The notes below the pieces were generated by a model. It was not told the DNA's origin, did not search any database, and was given only the letters and a program-made list of their open reading frames with translations. From NCBI GenBank assembly GCA_026874595.1, contig CM049314.1:70322300-70386299 (forward strand): a DNA stretch of 64,000 nucleotides, in the 5' to 3' direction. Made by a program: the position numbers and the translations under genes. This DNA comes from Sipunculus nudus. Taxonomy: Eukaryota > Annelida > Sipuncula > Golfingiida > Sipunculidae. How positions within the stretch are numbered: the stretch's first letter is position 1; each line of letters starts with the position of its first letter. Positions 60,101-64,000 of this stretch are shown piece after piece.

Positions 60101-60329
60101 AAAAATCAGCTTGAAAATCCAGTTGCATGAAATTAAGTAATTACATTATGGCCACATGAGTCTTATTGAATACTAAATGTTTTATCATTGGGTTGGAAAT
60201 ATTGGTTCCATGGTTAATGTCAAATCATTGTTTTCTTTTATTTTACAGAGTAATGGAGAACTATTTGCTGCATGTGTGTCTCAACTGACTGAGCAGCAAC
60301 AACAGGCATTGATGGCTGCCCTGGCTTGA
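22060..60329 (+). CDS. IPO5: importin-5 (RanBP5/karyopherin beta-3), 28 coding exons, whole gene span
   Basis: Importin-5 is a HEAT-repeat importin-beta family receptor. It carries cargo such as ribosomal proteins and core histones through nuclear pores and releases it on RanGTP binding. Joining 28 exons gives 3282 nt, or 1093 residues plus TGA, against about 1097 for vertebrate IPO5. Collinear hallmark blocks run from start to end: AALLIRRLF (exon 3), PGIFGNQQ (5), [12 protein letters not shown] (10), [10 protein letters not shown] (11), [15 protein letters not shown] (12), [11 protein letters not shown] (14), [16 protein letters not shown] (15), [15 protein letters not shown] (17), [16 protein letters not shown] (19), [16 protein letters not shown] (24), [16 protein letters not shown] (25), LPHWLSWLP (26). 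An acidic loop (exon 9) is conserved. All introns are GT-AG with matching phases. The start ATG has A at -3 and G at +4 and an in-frame TGA nine bases upstream. The odd features are the two tandem arrays at the exon 13 donor and the exon 17 acceptor. Confidence 0.97.
23178..23240 (+). repeat. tRNA-derived SINE remnant (tentative)
   Basis: TAGCGTATAGG resembles a Pol III A box, and GTAGGTTCGATTGCC about 25 bases on resembles a B box (GGTTCGANTCC) with one mismatch. It lies in IPO5 intron 1. A cloverleaf cannot be completed convincingly, so it is not called as a tRNA gene. Confidence 0.35.
24816..24896 (+). CDS. IPO5: IPO5 exon 2 (aa 28-54)
   Basis: [19 protein letters not shown]..., matching the conserved ETYENIPG segment of importin-5. 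Acceptor TTTAG, donor GTAAGT, phase 0 at both ends. Intron 2 (24897-31757, 6.9 kb) is the largest and carries several mobile elements listed separately. Confidence 0.95.
24951..25335 (+). repeat. dispersed intronic repeat, copy A
   Basis: Shares GATCATCAGTAAAAA, TTGGTTGTTTAG, GACCTGTACATCA and TGACTGATCATCAG cores with 28975-29340 (same orientation) and 43805-44178 (inverted). Ends are not defined. Likely an old interspersed element. Confidence 0.6.
25800..25966. mobile_element. solo end related to foldback elements 1 and 2
   Basis: Contains reiterated CCTGATTG/CAGACCAA-type modules. It ends GATCTGGGCCTTGCCA followed by TATATA, like the right tip of element 2 (TCTGGGCCTCGACA followed by TATATA). 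No matching left tip was found in intron 2. It looks like a degraded third family member. Confidence 0.5.
26479..27933. mobile_element. hAT-type MITE with perfect 8-bp target duplication
   Basis: The element occupies 26487-27925 (1439 bp). The left end CAGGGTTGGCAATTTCTTCC and the inverted right end (CAGGGTTGGTTTTCTTCCGG on the opposite strand) are hAT-like. TTTTGTGG is directly repeated at 26479-26486 and 27926-27933, exactly abutting both tips. Subterminal TTTCTTCC motifs recur in both arms. There is no transposase ORF inside, so it is non-autonomous. Located in IPO5 intron 2. Confidence 0.85.
28564..28870. mobile_element. short MITE (307 bp), copy 1
   Basis: Starts AGGCACAAAAAAAGTATGGT and ends ACCATACCTTTTATT...GCCT, i.e. 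terminal inverted repeats. It matches 39125-39417 along its length, including TCAGGGAAAAG, GGTAAAAGCACTAC and GAAATCTTATCAAA. It contains a G run (28805-28817). No clear target duplication here. In IPO5 intron 2. Confidence 0.7.
28975..29340 (+). repeat. dispersed intronic repeat, copy B
   Basis: Direct relative of 24951-25335, with GATCATCA, TGACCTGTACATC and ACAGGCCTA cores in the same order. Divergence is substantial. Confidence 0.55.
29501..29693 (-). mobile_element. cluster of hAT-like MITE ends
   Basis: 29501-29523 reads on the minus strand CAGTGGCGAATCCAGAGGGG. 29651-29693 reads on the minus strand CAGGGGCGTAGCCAGGGTGG. Both are recurrent tips of hAT-derived MITEs in metazoans. A (TA)n run (29553-29584) lies between them. 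Partner ends are not found nearby. Confidence 0.5.
29553..29584. repeat. (TA)n microsatellite, 32 bp
   Basis: Alternating AT run in IPO5 intron 2, between two MITE ends. Confidence 0.95.
30385..30600. mobile_element. hAT-like MITE fragment with poly-G run (tentative)
   Basis: CAGGGGTGGATCAGGGA followed by a run of about 20 G, then repeated GGGGGGTCCAGGC / GGGGGGTTCAGAC segments, ending in a C run near 30595. Similar in style to 13674-13900. No target duplication found. Confidence 0.4.
31758..31950 (+). CDS. IPO5: IPO5 exon 3 (aa 55-119)
   Basis: [20 protein letters not shown]..., corresponding to the MAAVLLRRL helix of importin-5 and the start of the RanGTP-contacting N-terminal arch. The exon ends ATC G|GTGAGC, phase 1. 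Intron 3 (31951-33020) contains ~140-bp repeats with DR1-like AGGTCAGAGGTCA, perfect at 32511-32523. Confidence 0.96.
32190..32535 (+). repeat. intronic repeat family carrying DR1-like sites
   Basis: Degenerate tandem units of about 150 bp with the core CATATTNNATGAGGTCAGAGGTCACC. Units end with ATTTTCATGAAA-type stretches. Relatives are at 37310-37690, 55620-56000 and 60590-60900. Confidence 0.7.
33021..33123 (+). CDS. IPO5: IPO5 exon 4 (aa 119-153)
   Basis: [17 protein letters not shown]..., aligned with the conserved DEDGNNQWPE segment. Acceptor TATTACAG, donor GG|GTAAGC, phase 1 to 2. Intron 4 (33124-33496) is plain AT-rich sequence. Confidence 0.95.
33497..33593 (+). CDS. IPO5: IPO5 exon 5 (aa 153-185)
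   Basis: [19 protein letters not shown]..., matching [12 protein letters not shown] of vertebrate IPO5. Ends AAT|GTAAGT, phase 0. Intron 5 (33594-36221) is half occupied by the TA-flanked element at 33726-35121. Confidence 0.96.
33726..35121. mobile_element. TA-flanked inverted-repeat element (1396 bp)
   Basis: The left tip CTGTAAAATCTCCACTAAAA is mirrored by the right tip (opposite strand CCGTAAAATCTCCACTTAAA), with TA on both sides. Further GCGGTTT motifs lie in both arms. The interior has no transposase-length ORF. Fits a Tc1/mariner-type or other TA-targeting non-autonomous element. Confidence 0.72.
36222..36326 (+). CDS. IPO5: IPO5 exon 6 (aa 186-220)
   Basis: [19 protein letters not shown]..., aligned with the ATAAFILANEHN helix of importin-5. 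Phase 0 at both ends, donor CAG|GTGAGA. Intron 6 (36327-38100) holds two dispersed repeats (36359-36930 and 37310-37690). Confidence 0.95.
36359..36930 (+). repeat. mollusc-type dispersed repeat
   Basis: Begins TTTTTAGCCACAGCCTTTGA with GTCCGTCCGTCTGTC. It contains two related halves marked by GAGCAGGATATCTCCAA near 36458 and 36747. Non-coding. Confidence 0.6.
37310..37690 (+). repeat. DR1-carrying intronic repeat, second locus
   Basis: Three degenerate units with AATGAGGTCAGAGGTCACCA (perfect DR1 at 37372-37384), AATGAGGTGAGAGGTCACC and TTGAGGTCCGAGGTCAC. Confidence 0.7.
38101..38226 (+). CDS. IPO5: IPO5 exon 7 (aa 221-262)
   Basis: [20 protein letters not shown]..., equivalent to the [21 protein letters not shown] segment. 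Phase 0, donor AAG|GTTTGT. Intron 7 (38227-38913) carries a poly-C run near 38460-38472 and nothing else recognised. Confidence 0.95.
38914..39034 (+). CDS. IPO5: IPO5 exon 8 (aa 263-303)
   Basis: [20 protein letters not shown]..., aligned with the QRQLALEVIVTLSET helix pair. Ends CTG G|GTGAGT, phase 1. Intron 8 (39035-39884) contains the MITE copy at 39125-39417. Confidence 0.95.
39125..39417. mobile_element. short MITE (293 bp), copy 2, with target duplication
   Basis: Same family and orientation as 28564-28870. Tips AGGCCAAAAAAATGTATGGT and ...ACCATACCTTTTATT...GCCT. TAATATT flanks both sides (39118-39124 and 39418-39424), extendable to 8 bp if the last T is counted as host. Confidence 0.78.
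39885..39972 (+). CDS. IPO5: IPO5 exon 9 (aa 303-332), acidic loop
   Basis: [17 protein letters not shown] followed by a run of Asp/Glu. This matches IPQMLAMMVDLEEDEDW and the acidic insertion loop of importin-5. Donor AG|GTAAGT, phase 2. Intron 9 (39973-40426) is unremarkable. Confidence 0.96.
40427..40533 (+). CDS. IPO5: IPO5 exon 10 (aa 332-368)
   Basis: [20 protein letters not shown]..., a signature block of importin-5. Phase 2 to 1. Intron 10 (40534-41173) shows no repeat of note. Confidence 0.97.
41174..41298 (+). CDS. IPO5: IPO5 exon 11 (aa 368-409)
   Basis: [20 protein letters not shown]..., HEAT helices matching [20 protein letters not shown]. Ends CCT|GTAAGT, phase 0. Intron 11 (41299-41820) has no recognised element. 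Confidence 0.97.
41821..41910 (+). CDS. IPO5: IPO5 exon 12 (aa 410-439)
   Basis: [20 protein letters not shown]..., near-identical to vertebrate IPO5. Phase 0 at both ends, donor AAG|GTATTT. Intron 12 (41911-42465) carries the (TA)n tract at 42102-42173. Confidence 0.97.
42102..42173. repeat. (TA)n microsatellite, ~72 bp
   Basis: Alternating TA run followed by TATAAATATAAATATATAAG, in IPO5 intron 12. It yields a spurious Ile/Tyr-repeat ORF on the minus strand. Confidence 0.95.
42466..42639 (+). CDS. IPO5: IPO5 exon 13 (aa 440-497)
   Basis: [20 protein letters not shown]... to ...[11 protein letters not shown], matching [20 protein letters not shown]. Authentic donor AAGGAG|GTAGGA at 42639/42640, phase 0. 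The last 59 nt plus 26 nt of intron form the 85-bp unit that is tandemly copied downstream. Confidence 0.93.
42581..43080 (+). repeat. 85-bp tandem array spanning the exon 13 donor (six copies)
   Basis: Copies start (CATAC...) at 42581, 42666, 42751, 42836, 42921 and 43006, all exactly 85 bp apart. Copy 1 is the genuine exon 13 end with its donor. Copies 2-5 are almost identical and each keeps AAATTTAAGGAG|GTAGGA. Copy 6 has diverged and carries GAG|GTAAGA, a stronger donor by consensus, plus TCATTCCAG, a possible acceptor. Reading on from the authentic donor meets TAA at 42718-42720, so use of downstream donors would truncate the protein. Confidence 0.93.
43677..43777 (+). CDS. IPO5: IPO5 exon 14 (aa 498-531)
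   Basis: [20 protein letters not shown]..., matching [25 protein letters not shown]. Acceptor TTTTCCAG, donor AG|GTACAA, phase 2. The part of intron 13 beyond the array (43080-43676) includes a G run near 43138-43151. Intron 14 (43778-44814) holds an inverted dispersed repeat. Confidence 0.96.
43805..44178 (-). repeat. dispersed intronic repeat, copy C (inverted)
   Basis: On the minus strand it shows GATCTATCATCAGTGAAAAT, TTGGTTGTTTAGGAG, GACCTGCACATTGCC and TGACTGATCATCAATTATAA, in the same order as 24951-25335. Confidence 0.5.
44815..44932 (+). CDS. IPO5: IPO5 exon 15 (aa 531-570)
   Basis: [15 protein letters not shown]... then [18 protein letters not shown], diagnostic for importin-5. 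Ends AAG|GTGAGA, phase 0. Intron 15 (44933-46028) has a MITE-like remnant at about 45590-45772 ending GGTTTTACTGTA. Confidence 0.97.
46029..46112 (+). CDS. IPO5: IPO5 exon 16 (aa 571-598)
   Basis: [20 protein letters not shown]... ending DDDPQ, matching DVMQLLLKTQTDF...DDDPQ. Donor CAG|GTAAGA, phase 0. The intron after it (46113-52121, 6.0 kb) ends in the 96-bp acceptor array. Confidence 0.96.
46301..47640 (+). repeat. mollusc-type dispersed repeat with ~680-bp internal duplication
   Basis: The head TTTTAGCTCAGCTGACTATA with a GTCCGTCCGTCC run matches 9671. A block with TAGATGTCCCCAAAATCTCC at about 46463 recurs at about 47142, followed by the same flanking text (ATTGGGTCA, GAGATATTAAGGAAAAA, ATATACATAAGGATT). 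A tail like that of 11877-11915 is at 50239-50278, so the unit may originally have extended that far. Confidence 0.65.
49272..50032. mobile_element. TA-flanked inverted-repeat MITE (757 bp between TA duplications)
   Basis: The left tip CCGTATTTATTCTAATTTGG and the inverted right tip CCGTATTTATTCCAATTTGG differ by one base and are flanked by TA on both sides. Subterminal GGTCGAGA motifs occur in both arms. A 131-codon frame overlapping the right end has no recognisable domain and runs past the tip, so it is not called a gene. Confidence 0.82.
50658..52165 (+). repeat. 96-bp tandem array spanning the exon 17 acceptor (16 copies)
   Basis: Exon-like starts (ATATC[C/G]TAC after CAG or TAG) lie at 50658, 50774, 50872, 50970, 51066, 51162, 51258, 51354, 51450, 51546, 51642, 51738, 51834, 51930, 52026 and 52122. 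The first three intervals are 116, 98 and 98 bp, and the remaining twelve are exactly 96 bp. Each unit contains TCTGAC (branch-point-like), a CT-rich tract, CAG, and the codons for [14 protein letters not shown]. The rest of the unit is intronic plus a short TACAGAGT stretch also present in the real exon. From 50970 to the exon there is no stop in the exon frame; a TGA at 50949-50951 closes that frame further upstream. Confidence 0.96.
52122..52254 (+). CDS. IPO5: IPO5 exon 17 (aa 599-643), start is the last array copy
   Basis: [20 protein letters not shown]... then PEVALVD, closely matching vertebrate IPO5. 52122 was chosen as the start because it joins DDDPQ directly to ISYMISAW, as in other species. 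Any of the twelve acceptors from 50970 to 52026 would also keep frame and add 32 residues per unit. Ends GAC T|GTGAGT, phase 1. Intron 17 (52255-52679) is plain. Confidence 0.92.
52680..52741 (+). CDS. IPO5: IPO5 exon 18 (aa 643-663)
   Basis: [20 protein letters not shown]..., aligned with the acidic MSDDDGWEFVNLGDQ segment. Phase 1 to 0, donor CAG|GTAAAA. Intron 18 (52742-53335) has no recognised element. Confidence 0.94.
53336..53492 (+). CDS. IPO5: IPO5 exon 19 (aa 664-716)
   Basis: [20 protein letters not shown]..., ending [13 protein letters not shown]. Very close to vertebrate IPO5. Phase 0 to 1, donor A|GTGAGT. Intron 19 (53493-54036) contains the MITE at 53719-53881. Confidence 0.97.
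53719..53881. mobile_element. TA-flanked short MITE (163 bp)
   Basis: Left tip CAGTAAACTTCA, inverted right tip CAGTAAAACTTCA, TA on both sides. Internal AGTGGTCAT/GAGGTGGTCAT and TGGTCGTTAA motifs. No coding content. Confidence 0.7.
54037..54209 (+). CDS. IPO5: IPO5 exon 20 (aa 716-773)
   Basis: [20 protein letters not shown]..., matching GVRVAAAESMPLLLECA. Ends CAG|GTGAGG, phase 0. Intron 20 (54210-54644) is AT-rich and plain. Confidence 0.96.
54645..54756 (+). CDS. IPO5: IPO5 exon 21 (aa 774-811)
   Basis: [20 protein letters not shown]..., aligned with CIEVMGDGCLNDEHFEEL. Donor CAA G|GTAACA, phase 1. Intron 21 (54757-55260) has a short TGTGACCT repeat near 55214-55246 and nothing else. 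Confidence 0.95.
55261..55316 (+). CDS. IPO5: IPO5 exon 22 (aa 811-829)
   Basis: [19 protein letters not shown], matching RQDEDYDEQVEESLQDE. Acceptor TTCTAG, donor GAG|GTAAGA, phase 0. Intron 22 (55317-56025) contains a DR1-carrying repeat. Confidence 0.94.
55620..56000 (+). repeat. DR1-carrying intronic repeat, third locus
   Basis: Units with TTTAATGAGGTCAGAGGTCA (perfect DR1 at 55853-55865) and a second at about 55985 with AGGTCAGAGGTCG, ending 25 bases before the exon 23 acceptor. Confidence 0.7.
56026..56148 (+). CDS. IPO5: IPO5 exon 23 (aa 830-870)
   Basis: [20 protein letters not shown]..., aligned with [21 protein letters not shown]. Phase 0 at both ends, donor TTG|GTGAGT. Intron 23 (56149-56642) is plain. 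Confidence 0.96.
56643..56717 (+). CDS. IPO5: IPO5 exon 24 (aa 871-895)
   Basis: [20 protein letters not shown]..., the hallmark [16 protein letters not shown] block. Acceptor GTTTCAG, donor CCA|GTAAGT, phase 0. Confidence 0.97.
56862..57000 (+). repeat. tRNA-derived SINE remnant
   Basis: TAGCTTAGTGGTTGAGA (A-box-like, 56874 on) and GGTTGTGGGCTTAAACCCC (B-box-like, near 56910) are spaced as in a tRNA-related Pol III promoter, with a tRNA-unrelated body after. It lies in IPO5 intron 24 (56718-57249). Too degenerate for a functional tRNA. Confidence 0.55.
57250..57394 (+). CDS. IPO5: IPO5 exon 25 (aa 896-944)
   Basis: [20 protein letters not shown]... with [18 protein letters not shown], matching [18 protein letters not shown]. 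Donor GCA G|GTAAGC, phase 1. Intron 25 (57395-58045) contains only a short CA run near 57975-57990. Confidence 0.97.
58046..58274 (+). CDS. IPO5: IPO5 exon 26 (aa 944-1020)
   Basis: [16 protein letters not shown]..., [15 protein letters not shown] and [18 protein letters not shown], all matching the C-terminal HEAT repeats of importin-5. Donor AG|GTTAGC, phase 2. Intron 26 (58275-59130) has no recognised element. Confidence 0.97.
59131..59272 (+). CDS. IPO5: IPO5 exon 27 (aa 1020-1067)
   Basis: [20 protein letters not shown]..., aligned with [22 protein letters not shown] and ending VNIVKQVQ. Donor CAG|GTAGGT, phase 0. Intron 27 (59273-60248) has C runs near 59399-59421 and is otherwise plain. 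Confidence 0.96.
60249..60329 (+). CDS. IPO5: IPO5 exon 28 (aa 1068-1093 and stop)
   Basis: [20 protein letters not shown]..., then TGA at 60327-60329. Vertebrate IPO5 ends similarly with an ECIAQLSPEQQAAIQ-type helix. Confidence 0.95.
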   Translation, partial: SNGELFAACVSQLTEQQQQALMAALA

Positions 60330-61320
60330 AGACACAAAACACCAACAAAACAAATTTGATATTGACATAGGAAAAATATAAACTATTTTAGAATTGTATC
60401 TGCACTCATAAATTCCCAAGCGGCCTTTCAGTATCTCTGATTCCCATATCTCTGCCTTTAACATCTTTCATTTCATATATCTTTTTACACCATATCTCTG
60501 ATTTTTATATCTCTGATTCCTGTATCTCCTTCAAGGAAAAAATATGTCATTATGGAAATAAAAATCTTTTTAAATGGCATTTCTGCATTTCTGAATTGCA
60601 AAATCTATGCATCTTTAATGAGGTCGCAGGTCGCCAGGCTTTTTTTGAGATGATCCTGCAATAACGTACCAAGAATATATTGAAACTCAAAAGAAATATT
60701 GAACAATAAAAAATCTCACATAAGTTAGATTCTTGGCATAATTTATGCATATTTAATGAGGACAGGGGTCACCAGATTTGTGATTCCTTGATGACTTGCC
60801 AAAAATCATATGGATTTTCATGAAACTTTTGAATATTTGCCAGTAGAGTTTGTTTCTCACCTGAGTTTTAATCTTGACAAAGTCCACGCATATTAAATAA
60901 GATTAAATCTCACATACAATGAATAATTAGGCATTCTTGCAGTGCTTTTGATAAATAGATTGAAAGGCCCAAATGAAGTACTAGGATGACTCAAGGGCAG
61001 AGATACTGAAAGGTCAAGTTATTTGACATAAATATTGCACATTTAATTTAAAAGCTAACACTACAAGGCAGTCATGTAAATACAGAACAGAAACACATCT
61101 ATTGCAGTTTATTATATACCTTGTAAAATATTTTCCTTTCAGCCTGTATTTTATACACCTTGTTGGTCTAATTTCTTACCTATTGCTAGCCTGAAATAAA
61201 TGTCTAAAATGTATATCAGATAAAAAAACTACCATTGATTTCATAAGGTATGCACTTAGAAAAGTGATGTTCACAGGGTTAATAAGTGTATATTATAACT
61301 GCATTTCCTGCCGAAAATAT
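60330..61320 (+). other. IPO5: IPO5 3' UTR and immediate downstream DNA
   Basis: The first AATAAA-type polyadenylation signal after the stop is at about 60557-60562, with others near 60704 and 61194. Which is used cannot be decided. A further DR1-type repeat relative (degenerate AGGTCGCAGGTCGCC and AGGACAGGGGTCACC) occupies about 60590-60900. Confidence 0.5.
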
Positions 61321-63738
61321 ATTTTGACTACAAACAAAGGGTACATATATTGAATCTTACCTCAGAAATCATGCAGGGAATGTCAGGTTCAAAAACGATG
61401 TTGAAAAGACAAGTCAGCGGAAAAAATAAATCAAGTTTAAGGTTGATCACATTAGCGCAACCGAAGCTTGATAAATGAATTTGACAAATTGAATTCCCGT
61501 TTTGGTAATAATCACTGAAAGTGGCCACACTGGTGGCATCTGCTGCAAATTGGTGTTGGTTTTGTGGATTCCTCTTATGTGTATTGTCTTGTTCCCGTGG
61601 AGTTATATCCGTGATCTAAAAAATGATAGTCCGGTGTTCAAGTTGTCTCATCCTTCATGAAACTTTCATACCCTGCAAAAGAACTAACCATGCGTGGTGC
61701 TCAGTGCCTTGAGTCCTTATAGCTGTGTATTTTCCTTGCATGTTTTAGTCACACTTATTTAAAACAAAAATATTGCAAAATATTTTTAAAGATATGTTTG
61801 TTGTTATGATATTCAACATTATGTATAATTCAGGTTTGCATGCACTTTATGACAGTTTCATTACAGTTTAAGTAATTTAATGAAAGCTAAGGTTAGATTT
61901 GTACTAGTTTATATTTACTGATACTAAAGGACGCTTTGTTGGAAAATTTGAAAGTGCTTGAACTTTTTCATGTTTACCCAAATGTTAAAGCTCTTTGATC
62001 TTCTAGTTTTCTCTACTGAATAGACGAAGAGCATGATCGACATGTCTATAACATCCGGGTTTATAGCCTTTAACCGAAAGACATAGGATAATAAATTTAC
62101 AAATGTCAAATTTATGCCAAACATTGAGTATATTTGTTTAACAACTTCCAAAAACTGAATAAGTGTTTTTGTTGTGCTTTCTGTGTGCTGTGATCTAAAC
62201 TATTGAATGGCTTGTCCCTATAAGTTTAAGTAATATATTTTCAAAATTGTATGTTCCTGTTTCACAAATATAAAAAAAAATGACACGTTCCACATGTAAA
62301 TGAAGATATTGTAATGTTAACAAATCGGAGAAGTATGGAATAGTATTAAAATCCTACAACATTCGAAAAGAATCCAGTAATATTTATTCAAAAGAAATGT
62401 GTATTCTTGTTGCAACAGATTTAACGGGTACAAGTATATACATGTAGTTTATTTTGATTAAAAACTATTTTTATCCAACTGAATTTAGTGTCGGCAGTGT
62501 CGTAAATTGCCAAATATTTGAATCAACTTGAGCCAGATATTTTATTTTGCTCTTTAAGAATATATAAGTGAGTATACATATGGTGACAGAGTCGAACAGG
62601 GTTTTGACTGCTAAACTATGACTGCTAGTTGAGTGTAAATATAACGTATATGATTTTCGTTTCTGTACATTATGGAGTTTAAACATTGGAACCCTCACAT
62701 CTGCCTGTATGCTGTACAATTCGTATGCTTTAATGCCCTTTTGGCCAGTATTATTTGTTCTAAAATGCATTTATTTCAAATCTTTACCTACACATCTTTT
62801 GATTGAATTATTAATTTATTCATGTCAATTTGCTCTGAAGTGTAACAGTCACGTGACTTGTTATATCATGTGATATGTAAATAAATCACGTGATATGTAA
62901 ATAGATCACATGGCTATTGTCATTTGACCTTCATTTATCAGATATCCTTCACAGTAGTCTTTGTTGGCCATAGAAGTGTTTTGGGATAACTTCCGTGAAT
63001 ACAGTTTCGTTCTTCTCATAAAAGATGACTCGAGGTTCATTTTCAATTGTTCATTGAATTAACCTTGAAAATACAAGAAGTCGTAAGACGTTTCAAAATA
63101 TTTCTGTAAAGTAAAATGAAGATATTTATCCTGCAATTGGCCTTAAAAACATTTTCTTTCTAGAAAATGTTATTGTTCGGATCCTTTTTCTGACAAGTAG
63201 TCTGAAACATATTTTTCAGTGCTTGTTAATAATCTTGTACACATGATATAGCCAAGGTAATGAGGAGCTAGTGACGGGAATTGTATATATGTCAGTGTTG
63301 CTTATTATGTATTTTGTGCAATATATATTTTTAAAAGATACACATTTTGAAGAAATTCGCTGAGAACATAATGAAAATTGCATGACCGTCCTAGTTAGAT
63401 GTATTTATATATGGTTTAAATGACCACAAGGATTGAAGTTGGTATATTATGAAAATTCTGCAACATCAAGTTTATGGTCGAACCTGTTTGAGTGCCTAAA
63501 GGAGAAATCAGATCATCTTGCTTTTACGAAAAATTTGAGTCTCGAAACGATGGTTTCCAGTAAGTGTATAAGTTTTCACTGTAAGTGTGAAAAGCTGTAA
63601 CATAGAGATGTGCTAAGAAACTATGATGAATACATTTTTATGATCTTTCGTTTATAGATGGAATCCCTGGAAGCAAAATGACCTTGGGCATAAAATTATA
63701 TATTTTTCGAACAAAGGTGAAGAAAAAGGTTATACTCT

Positions 63739-63813
<75 letters not shown>

Positions 63814-64000
63814 GCATTGAAACGTAGTTCAACTTACATGGGTACTCGGTAGGTGAGGTCACCAGTATGCTAATTAACAAGGTCGAGGTCTTGCATACGA
63901 ACTTCATTGTAGGGGCAAATAATAACGTGCACCAAAGCCTCAATATTTCAAACACTTCTTGTAAGATTTAATTTATCCGAATTAAAACATGAATATTTAT
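61321..64000. other. intergenic, no gene seen
   Basis: AT-rich, with short ORFs lacking any domain or splice support. A TCACGTGAT-type cluster lies near 62850-62910, and a (TA)n tract at 63742-63811. Confidence 0.55.
63742..63811. repeat. (TA)n microsatellite, ~70 bp
   Basis: Pure alternating TA run. The overlapping minus-strand ORF with poly-Ile/Tyr is an artefact of it. Confidence 0.95.

Overview
This is eukaryotic nuclear DNA. It is AT-rich and intron-rich, with GT-AG introns, long (TA)n tracts and many dispersed transposon remnants. The transposon repertoire, together with repeat heads of the type 'TTTTAGCTCA...CTGAGCTATAG...GTCCGTCCG' and intronic 'ATGAGGTCAGAGGTCACC' repeats, looks like a marine mollusc, most likely a bivalve. 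That assignment rests on recalled repeat style and is an inference.

Layout. Positions 1-22,000 are intergenic and dominated by mobile elements. They hold two ~1.97-kb foldback-type elements with long, internally modular inverted repeats (1140-3105 and 7388-9356), two mutually inverted composite repeats built on ~337-bp tandem units (3516-5935 and 9671-11915), a decayed Ty3/Gypsy pol fragment (6590-7190), the decayed 3' end of a LINE on the + strand (16470-17290), and on the - strand a decayed gag-like remnant (17276-17950) followed by an intact 552-codon gag-like ORF with three zinc knuckles (18246-19904). Positions 22,060-60,329 are one complete + strand gene of 28 coding exons. They splice to 3,282 nt (1,093 codons plus stop) and encode importin-5 (IPO5/RanBP5/Kap121 family). 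All 27 introns are GT-AG and every junction keeps phase. Positions 60,330-64,000 are the 3' UTR and intergenic DNA with no further gene seen.

The most unusual structure is inside the importin-5 gene. Two independent tandem arrays span exon-intron boundaries. An 85-bp unit (six copies, 42581 to about 43080) repeatedly copies the end of exon 13 with its 5' splice site. A 96-bp unit (13 near-identical copies plus three older ones, 50658-52165) repeatedly copies the branch-point-like site, polypyrimidine tract, acceptor AG and first ~45 nt of exon 17. The 96-bp unit is a multiple of three and stop-free in the exon frame, so upstream acceptors could add up to twelve 32-residue blocks (384 aa) to a HEAT-repeat nuclear transport receptor. 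The 85-bp unit is not a multiple of three and reaches a stop at once, so downstream donors there should be nonsense.

Other points of note are a perfect 8-bp target duplication around a hAT-like MITE in intron 2, a perfect DR1 nuclear-receptor half-site pair just upstream of the importin-5 start codon (and DR1s carried by an intronic repeat family), and a gag-like protein with a cluster of TQT motifs resembling LC8 dynein-light-chain ligands.
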